A stretch of 19,273 nucleotides of DNA, taken from NCBI GenBank assembly GCA_934446465.1, contig CAKSEF010000031.1:1-19273 (forward strand), given 5' to 3'. A program made the position numbers and the translations under genes. A model generated the notes under the pieces. It searched no databases. It was given only the letters and a program-made list of their open reading frames with translations, and was not told the DNA's origin. How positions within the stretch are numbered: position 1 is the stretch's first letter; every line of letters starts with the position of its first letter. Below, piece after piece: positions 14,947 to 19,273 of the stretch. This DNA is from an uncultured Oscillospiraceae bacterium. GTDB taxonomy: Bacteria > Bacillota > Clostridia > Oscillospirales > JAAYXM01.

Positions 14947-16827
14947 TTATTTAACAAACTCCTCCAAATTTGCGCCGCGGCGCACCGATTCCTTATAGTC
15001 TATGGAAATCATATCAAAAAGCGCATCGCGCAGGGTGCTTTCCGCAGTTTCGCCCCTAAGGAGTTCCGCCATGTTTTCGATGTCGTTATCGACGCGCTCG
15101 TCCACGGCCTCGGGGTGCATGATGAAAATTCTGTCGTGGTCGGTTTTATCGACGCTTTCCGAGTCGAGAGACAGCTCCTCAAACATTTTTTCGCCGGGGC
15201 GAAGTCCCGTTATCTTGATATCTATATCGCGTCCGACTCTGAGACCCGAGAGCGTTATCATTTCCACGGCGAGGTCGTATATATTCACAGGCTCGCCCAT
15301 ATCGAGAACGAACAGTTCTCCGCCCTTGGCGCGCACGCCCGCATTGAGAACGAGCGAAACGGCTTCGGGAATCGTCATGAAATAGCGTTTTATATCGCGG
15401 TGCGTAACCGTAACCGGCCCGCCCTCTTCAATCTGCTTTTTGAAAATCGGGATAACGCTTCCGTTTGAGCCGAGGACATTGCCGAAGCGCACCGCCGCAA
15501 GCTCGCATCCGCGCCCGTTATAGCGCGAAACCAAAAGCTCCGCGGCGCGTTTTGTCGCGCCCATGACATTTGTCGGATTTACGGCCTTGTCGGTCGAAAT
15601 GAGCACAAACCGCGAAACGCCGTTTTCTATACAGCACTCGATGACGTTCTTTGTTCCGAAGATATTGTTCTTGACAGCTTCAAAAGCGTTTTCCTCCATA
15701 ATCGGAACGTGCTTATGCGCCGCCGCATGGAACACGATATCGAACTTATGACGGCGGAACAGATTTTGCATGCGGAGCTTATCCCTTACGCTTCCGACCC
15801 TTGCGCAGAAGCGGTCGGCGGGATACTCCGCGGCGAGTTCGTTTTTGAGGAAGAACAGGCCGTTTTCGTTTATATCCATTATCACGAGACGGCGGCAGCC
15901 GCACTTTAGAACCTGACGGCATATTTCAGAGCCTATGCTCCCCGCGCCTCCCGTAACGAGCACGCTCTTGCCCTTGAGGTATTCCTCAACCTGGTGCATA
16001 TCGGTTGAAATCTGATCTCTGAACAGCAAATCCTCGACGGAGATATTGCGCAGCTTACCCTTTGTACCCGACATATACGCCTTGAAATCGGTGAGGCTTC
16101 CGAACGTCTTAACGGGGACGTTTGCCTCCCTGCACTCGTTGAACATCCTTTTGAGCGTTTCCGCCGAAGCGGACGGGATTGCGATAATTATTTCATCGGC
16201 GCGGAGCTTTTCCTTCCAGCGCTTTGCTTCATTCACTTTTCCGAGCACGGAAACTCCGGAAATATTCATGCCGTGCTTTTTTCGGTTGTCATCGAGAATG
16301 CCGACGGGGAGTGTTTCATTGTCTCCGCGCGTTGTGAGCATATGTATGAGCATACTTCCCGCATAACCCGCGCCGACGATAATCGCACGCTTCTTATTCT
16401 CGCCGTATCTGTTGGACATAAGTGTTTTGCATATTGTCTCATACCCTCTCATAACGGTCGATAAAATGAAGAAGAAAATCGCGAACATAACCGTTATCGA
16501 GCCCGAGAACGTAACAGTGTCCTCCGAAATTATAAATTTAGCAATGAAGAGAACCGCGGCCGCAAAAGCGGACACTGCGAGTTGGCGAAGTATATCATGC
16601 GTGCCTATGCTCGAATACAGCGTCTTGTACGAGTTCAGAATTATTCCGAACATCACAACGCACACACACGCCGCTGCGGTGTAAAGAGCGTTACTTGCAA
16701 AAAATCTTGCCGCAACGGAAAAATCAAATTCGCTTTTCAGTATCTCGGCGACAATAACCGCGAGAACACAGCAGATTATATCACCCAAAATATAGAATAT
16801 TGCTTTTTTTGAAAGCCTCACAGGCAT
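14947..16827 (-). CDS. Membrane-bound nucleotide-sugar dehydratase/epimerase (CapD/FlaA1/WbpM type)
   Basis: A 626-residue enzyme acting on a UDP-sugar, most likely as a UDP-GlcNAc 4,6-dehydratase that starts synthesis of an unusual deoxy-amino sugar for a surface glycan. Four hydrophobic helices fill about residues 10-128. A first Rossmann-like domain has IIVGAGYAGS (about 150-159), and the catalytic extended SDR domain has VLVTGGAGSIGSEI (about 289-302), HAAAHKHVP (368-376), LISTDKAVNPTNVMG (about 409-423) and ATKR. The TDK...K arrangement in place of YxxxK is typical of the large membrane-bound subfamily. ATG 16827 has AGGAGAGGG just upstream and is preferred over the adjacent TTG. Its promoter is at 16884-16912. 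The length fits the long form of the family. The exact product sugar is not deducible. Confidence 0.92.
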   Translation of the reverse strand: MPVRLSKKAIFYILGDIICCVLAVIVAEILKSEFDFSVAARFFASNALYTAAACVCVVMFGIILNSYKTLYSSIGTHDILRQLAVSAFAAAVLFIAKFIISEDTVTFSGSITVMFAIFFFILSTVMRGYETICKTLMSNRYGENKKRAIIVGAGYAGSMLIHMLTTRGDNETLPVGILDDNRKKHGMNISGVSVLGKVNEAKRWKEKLRADEIIIAIPSASAETLKRMFNECREANVPVKTFGSLTDFKAYMSGTKGKLRNISVEDLLFRDQISTDMHQVEEYLKGKSVLVTGGAGSIGSEICRQVLKCGCRRLVIMDINENGLFFLKNELAAEYPADRFCARVGSVRDKLRMQNLFRRHKFDIVFHAAAHKHVPIMEENAFEAVKNNIFGTKNVIECCIENGVSRFVLISTDKAVNPTNVMGATKRAAELLVSRYNGRGCELAAVRFGNVLGSNGSVIPIFKKQIEEGGPVTVTHRDIKRYFMTIPEAVSLVLNAGVRAKGGELFVLDMGEPVNIYDLAVEMITLSGLRVGRDIDIKITGLRPGEKMFEELSLDSESVDKTDHDRIFIMHPEAVDERVDNDIENMAELLRGETAESTLRDALFDMISIDYKESVRRGANLEEFVK

Positions 16828-16883
16828 CAAACCCTCTCCTGTTTTTCGGTAATATTGTGTTAAAAATGCTTTTTATTTAAATA

Positions 16884-16912
16884 ATTATACTATAAATTAA
16901 AACTATTGTAAA
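16884..16912 (-). promoter_or_regulatory. Promoter of the nucleotide-sugar dehydratase gene
   Basis: On the minus strand TTTACA (16907-16912), a 17-bp spacer and a perfect TATAAT (16884-16889). An inverted repeat AACTATT-GTA-AATAGTT (16901-16917) covers the whole -35 box, as an operator would. The leader is about 50 nt. Confidence 0.72.
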
Positions 16913-16960
16913 TAGTTGCAGGCTTTTTTATGTCCTGTAAAAAATGCGGCAAATGCCAAA

Positions 16961-16988
16961 AAACGGACAGTACACAGTCTGTCCGTTT
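16961..16988 (-). terminator. Intrinsic terminator of the ABC transporter operon
   Basis: AAACGGACAG (16961-16970) and CTGTCCGTTT (16979-16988) form a 10-bp stem with an 8-nt loop. On the minus strand it is followed by a run of T, and it lies about 18 nt after the ATPase gene stop. Confidence 0.82.
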
Positions 16989-17006
16989 CCCTTCTTCGGC
17001 GATTGG

Positions 17007-17738
17007 TTATAAGACGCTGTTTAAAAAGTCGCGCGTTCTTGCCTCTTTCGGGTTCGTAAATATTTCCGCCGGTGTGCCCTCTTCGATTATTGAGCCGTCC
17101 GACATAAACAGGACTCTGTCGGCGACATCGCGCGCAAAACCCATTTCGTGCGTTACGACTACCATTGTCATGCCTTCCTCGGCGAGCTTCTTCATTATGG
17201 CAAGGACTTCTCCGACCATTTCGGGGTCGAGCGCGCTCGTCGGCTCGTCAAAGAGCATGATATCGGGGTTCATCGCAAGTGCGCGTGCTATTGCTATGCG
17301 CTGCTGCTGTCCGCCCGAGAGCTGGTGCGGGTACGAATCCGCCTTATCGGAAAGCCCGACTCTTGCGAGAAGCTCTATTGCGCGGGATTCGGCCTCCGCT
17401 TTCGTCATCTTCTTCCTGTCCACAGGCGCCATCATTATATTCTTCTTTACCGTGAGGTGCGGGAACAGGTTGAACTGCTGGAACACCATTCCGATGTTTT
17501 CGCGCACCTTTGATATATTTATCGATTTGTCGGAAATCTCGTTTCCGTCAACGACAATCTCACCCGATGTCGATTCCTCAAGTCTGTTGAGGCAGCGCAG
17601 GAGCGTGGATTTACCCGAGCCCGACGGCCCGATAAGCACGACTACCTCACCCTCCTCGACCGTGAGATTTATGTCCTTAAGAACCTCAAGGGAGCCGAAC
17701 GACTTATAGAGATTTCTTACTCTAACCTTTTCTGCCAT
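17007..17738 (-). CDS. Polar amino-acid ABC transporter ATP-binding protein (GlnQ-like)
   Basis: The cytoplasmic ATPase of an importer in the polar amino-acid uptake family, 243 residues. It has Walker A GPSGSGKST (37-45), the Q-loop in MVFQQFNLFPH, signature LSGGQQQR (140-147), Walker B MLFDEPTSALD (161-171) and the H-loop His197 in VVVTHEMG. The FDEPTSALDPEMVGEVL stretch is characteristic of the GlnQ/HisP group. ATG 17738 gives the usual family N-terminus; an in-frame TTG six codons upstream is part of its ribosome binding region (AAAGGAAG). It overlaps the permease end by 17 nt. As last gene of the operon it is followed by a strong terminator. Confidence 0.95.
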   Translation of the reverse strand: MAEKVRVRNLYKSFGSLEVLKDINLTVEEGEVVVLIGPSGSGKSTLLRCLNRLEESTSGEIVVDGNEISDKSINISKVRENIGMVFQQFNLFPHLTVKKNIMMAPVDRKKMTKAEAESRAIELLARVGLSDKADSYPHQLSGGQQQRIAIARALAMNPDIMLFDEPTSALDPEMVGEVLAIMKKLAEEGMTMVVVTHEMGFARDVADRVLFMSDGSIIEEGTPAEIFTNPKEARTRDFLNSVL

Positions 17739-18426
17739 AATCCAGCTTCCTTTCAATTACATTCAAAATCTTCGTAAGTATCGAGATGATTATAAGATAC
17801 ACTATGCCGATTAGCACATATGTAAAGAACGACTGCATCGTCCTTCCGACATAGATTTTCCCCTGATAAACAATTTCCGCCATGCCTATTACCTGTGCAA
17901 GCGACGAATCTTTAAGCGTTATTATGAATTGGTTTCCGATAGACGGTATGCTTATTCTAATCGCCTGCGGTAGAATTATTTTCATCATGGCATTTGCGCG
18001 CGGAAGCCCGAGGCTCTGCGCCGCTTCCATCTGACCGCGGTTTACCGCCTGTATTCCTCCGCGGAATATCTCGGACAGGTACGCGCCCGCGTTTAAGCTG
18101 AGCGTGATAACGCCCGACTGAAACGAAGAAAGGCGGAATCCCTCAACGCCGAGCATGCTCATAAGCTGGGGTATTCCGAAGTGTATTATAAACAACTGGA
18201 CGATAAAAGGCGTTCCTCTTATTATCCAAACGTAAAACTTTGACAGGTATTTAAGCGGTGTTTTGGAAATGCCCATAAGGCACATCAAAAGCCCGAGAAC
18301 GCAGGCTATGGCGAGCGACAGGAGCGTTGCCTGAACGGTTACGCCGAGTCCCTGCATGAGAAGCGGTGTCGCCTCTCTCACGACTTTAAAAAACGCCGTG
18401 TTCCATAAATTCAGAAAAAAGTCCAT
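17722..18426 (-). CDS. Polar amino-acid ABC transporter permease
   Basis: A 234-residue inner membrane protein that should form the channel as a homodimer, since only one permease gene is present. The EAA loop that contacts the ATPase is EAAQSLGLPRANAMMKIILPQA (134-155, conserved E, A, G and final P). The N-terminal GLGVTVQATLLSLAIA and WIIRGTPFIVQLFI are typical of the HisM/GlnP family. GAGGGAAAG precedes the ATG. It overlaps the ATPase gene and is separated from the binding-protein gene by 70 nt that contain a hairpin. Confidence 0.94.
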   Translation of the reverse strand: MDFFLNLWNTAFFKVVREATPLLMQGLGVTVQATLLSLAIACVLGLLMCLMGISKTPLKYLSKFYVWIIRGTPFIVQLFIIHFGIPQLMSMLGVEGFRLSSFQSGVITLSLNAGAYLSEIFRGGIQAVNRGQMEAAQSLGLPRANAMMKIILPQAIRISIPSIGNQFIITLKDSSLAQVIGMAEIVYQGKIYVGRTMQSFFTYVLIGIVYLIIISILTKILNVIERKLDYGRKG

Positions 18427-18446
18427 TTACTTTCCCTCGAAAATCT

Positions 18447-18481
18447 TCTGTGCGGCAAGGCGCATAGCCCCGCCGCACAGA
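18447..18481 (-). promoter_or_regulatory. Intergenic hairpin between binding protein and permease
   Basis: TCTGTGCGGC (18447-18456) pairs perfectly with GCCGCACAGA (18472-18481) across a 15-nt loop. It has no strong T-tract. In such operons a hairpin here often protects the binding-protein mRNA or trims read-through so the binding protein is made in excess; that role is inferred. Confidence 0.55.
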
Positions 18482-18496
18482 GAATCATTTTAAAAA

Positions 18497-19246
18497 TTAC
18501 TCAGCCTTAATGTACTTTGCGAGAATTTCGTTGTAGCGGCCGCTTGCCTTTATGTTCTCAAGTCCCTTATTGAACTTTTCAAGAAGCTCTGCGTTCTTGC
18601 CCTTAACGACCGCGAAGCCGTAGGAAGAACCCTGAACCTTGTCGCCGACCATTTTAAGGCCGTTGCCCTGTGCAATTCCGTAGCCCATAACGGGGTAATC
18701 CTCCGCACATGCCGCGGCTCCGCCCGTTTTGACTTCCTGATACATAAGCGGGGATTCGTCGAAATACTTGAGCGTAAGGCTGTATTCGTCCTTGATGCTC
18801 TCGGCGAATGCCGCGCCCTCAGTGCCTGTCTTGACCGCGATTGTCTTGCCCTTTAAATCCTCATATGACTTGATATCGCTGTCTGACTTTACTGCGAGCG
18901 TAACGCCGGAATCGTAATAGGCTTCGGAGAAGTCGTATTTGTTCTTTCTCTCTTCCGTGATGCTCATTCCCGCGATAACGCCGTCTACCTGCTGAGACTC
19001 AAGAGCCGCGCAGGCAGCGTCGAATCCGAGAGGCTGGAGCTCATATTCAAAGTCTTGGTCCTCCGCGATTGCGGCGAGAATGTCGATATCGACTCCGACA
19101 TACTTGCCCGTCTCGTCCTGAAACTCGAAGGGAGCGAAGGTTGTATCCGTTGCTATTAAGTACTTGCCTTTTTCCGCAGGTGCTCCGCAGGATGCGAATG
19201 CGGCAAGCATCACAACCGCAAGAGCGAGTGCTAAAATCTTCTTCAT
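18497..19246 (-). CDS. Amino-acid-binding lipoprotein of the ABC transporter
   Basis: A 249-residue substrate-binding protein (SBP_bac_3 type) that captures a polar amino acid outside the cell and delivers it to the permease. The signal peptide KKILALALAVVMLAAFA ends at a lipobox-like FASC, so Cys20 is the probable lipid attachment site; Phe at -3 is a slightly unusual lipobox. The family blocks are ATDTTFAPFEF (32-42), GVDIDILAAIAE (51-62), IAGMSITEERKNKYDFSEAYY (about 91-111) and GKTIAVKTGTEGA. ATG 19246 has GGGGGA about 8 nt upstream and gives a proper signal peptide. It is the first gene of the operon; its promoter must lie beyond the right edge, since only 27 nt remain. The amino acid specificity cannot be set from sequence. 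Confidence 0.95.
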   Translation of the reverse strand: MKKILALALAVVMLAAFASCGAPAEKGKYLIATDTTFAPFEFQDETGKYVGVDIDILAAIAEDQDFEYELQPLGFDAACAALESQQVDGVIAGMSITEERKNKYDFSEAYYDSGVTLAVKSDSDIKSYEDLKGKTIAVKTGTEGAAFAESIKDEYSLTLKYFDESPLMYQEVKTGGAAACAEDYPVMGYGIAQGNGLKMVGDKVQGSSYGFAVVKGKNAELLEKFNKGLENIKASGRYNEILAKYIKAE

Positions 19247-19273
19247 GCTGTATTCCCCCAAAAAATGTGTCCG

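Noticed and set aside
12672..16827. A complete capsule biosynthesis locus
   Set aside because: Only the regulators and one nucleotide-sugar enzyme are present; glycosyltransferases, flippase and polymerase are absent.
16930..17709. 259-codon open frame on the plus strand
   Set aside because: It lies almost wholly opposite the ABC ATPase gene, which has every family motif. Its product is a low-complexity Ser/Thr/Ile-rich string, as expected from reverse reading of a codon-biased gene.
1..19273. CRISPR array, tRNA, rRNA, transposon or prophage
   Set aside because: I saw no regularly spaced repeats, tRNA-like cloverleaf, rRNA block, transposase, integrase or terminal repeats anywhere in the window.

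Overview
The window looks like chromosome of a Gram-positive, clostridia-like bacterium of moderate GC, plausibly an uncultured gut or environmental member of class Clostridia. The signs are two secreted proteins with S-layer homology (SLH) domains, a split CpsC/CpsD tyrosine-kinase pair with a PHP-type CpsB phosphatase (the Firmicutes arrangement), a lipoprotein-type amino-acid-binding protein, strong GGAGG ribosome binding sites, and sigma-A-like promoters. The species cannot be named from the sequence. I see no rRNA, tRNA, CRISPR array, insertion sequence, integrase or phage gene.

Layout, left to right. Positions 1-66 hold a promoter and ribosome binding site for a leftward gene that lies off the window. 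At 224-2779 (+) an MBOAT O-acyltransferase is followed by a DHHW/AlgX-like secreted partner, a probable surface-polysaccharide acylation pair. At 2831-5827 (-) is a 998-residue SLH surface protein with its own strong promoter. At 6022-7092 (-) a Gfo/Idh/MocA-type oxidoreductase diverges from a DusB-type tRNA-dihydrouridine synthase (7240-8211, +). A bidirectional terminator separates that gene from a leftward cluster ending at 8244: an FAD-dependent oxidoreductase (COG2509-like), a VanZ-family membrane protein and an unknown membrane-anchored protein, with overlapping ends. Further upstream on the minus strand are a second SLH protein with a beta-helix-like centre (10780-12627), then cpsB, cpsD and cpsC (12672-14848), then a membrane-bound CapD/FlaA1-type nucleotide-sugar dehydratase (14947-16827). 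At the right end (17007-19246, -) is a complete polar amino-acid ABC importer in the order binding protein, permease, ATPase.

The common theme is the cell envelope: polysaccharide acylation, nucleotide-sugar synthesis, tyrosine-phosphorylation control of polymer length and export, and proteins that bind wall polymers through SLH domains. No glycosyltransferase, flippase, polymerase or csaB-type pyruvyltransferase is present, so the polymer itself must be made elsewhere.

I did not find a system I could defend as wholly new. The best leads are the SLH beta-helix gene placed directly downstream of the Cps phosphoregulatory trio without a visible terminator, the overlapping unknown/VanZ/FAD-oxidoreductase cluster, and a 17-bp inverted repeat on the -35 box of the dehydratase promoter.
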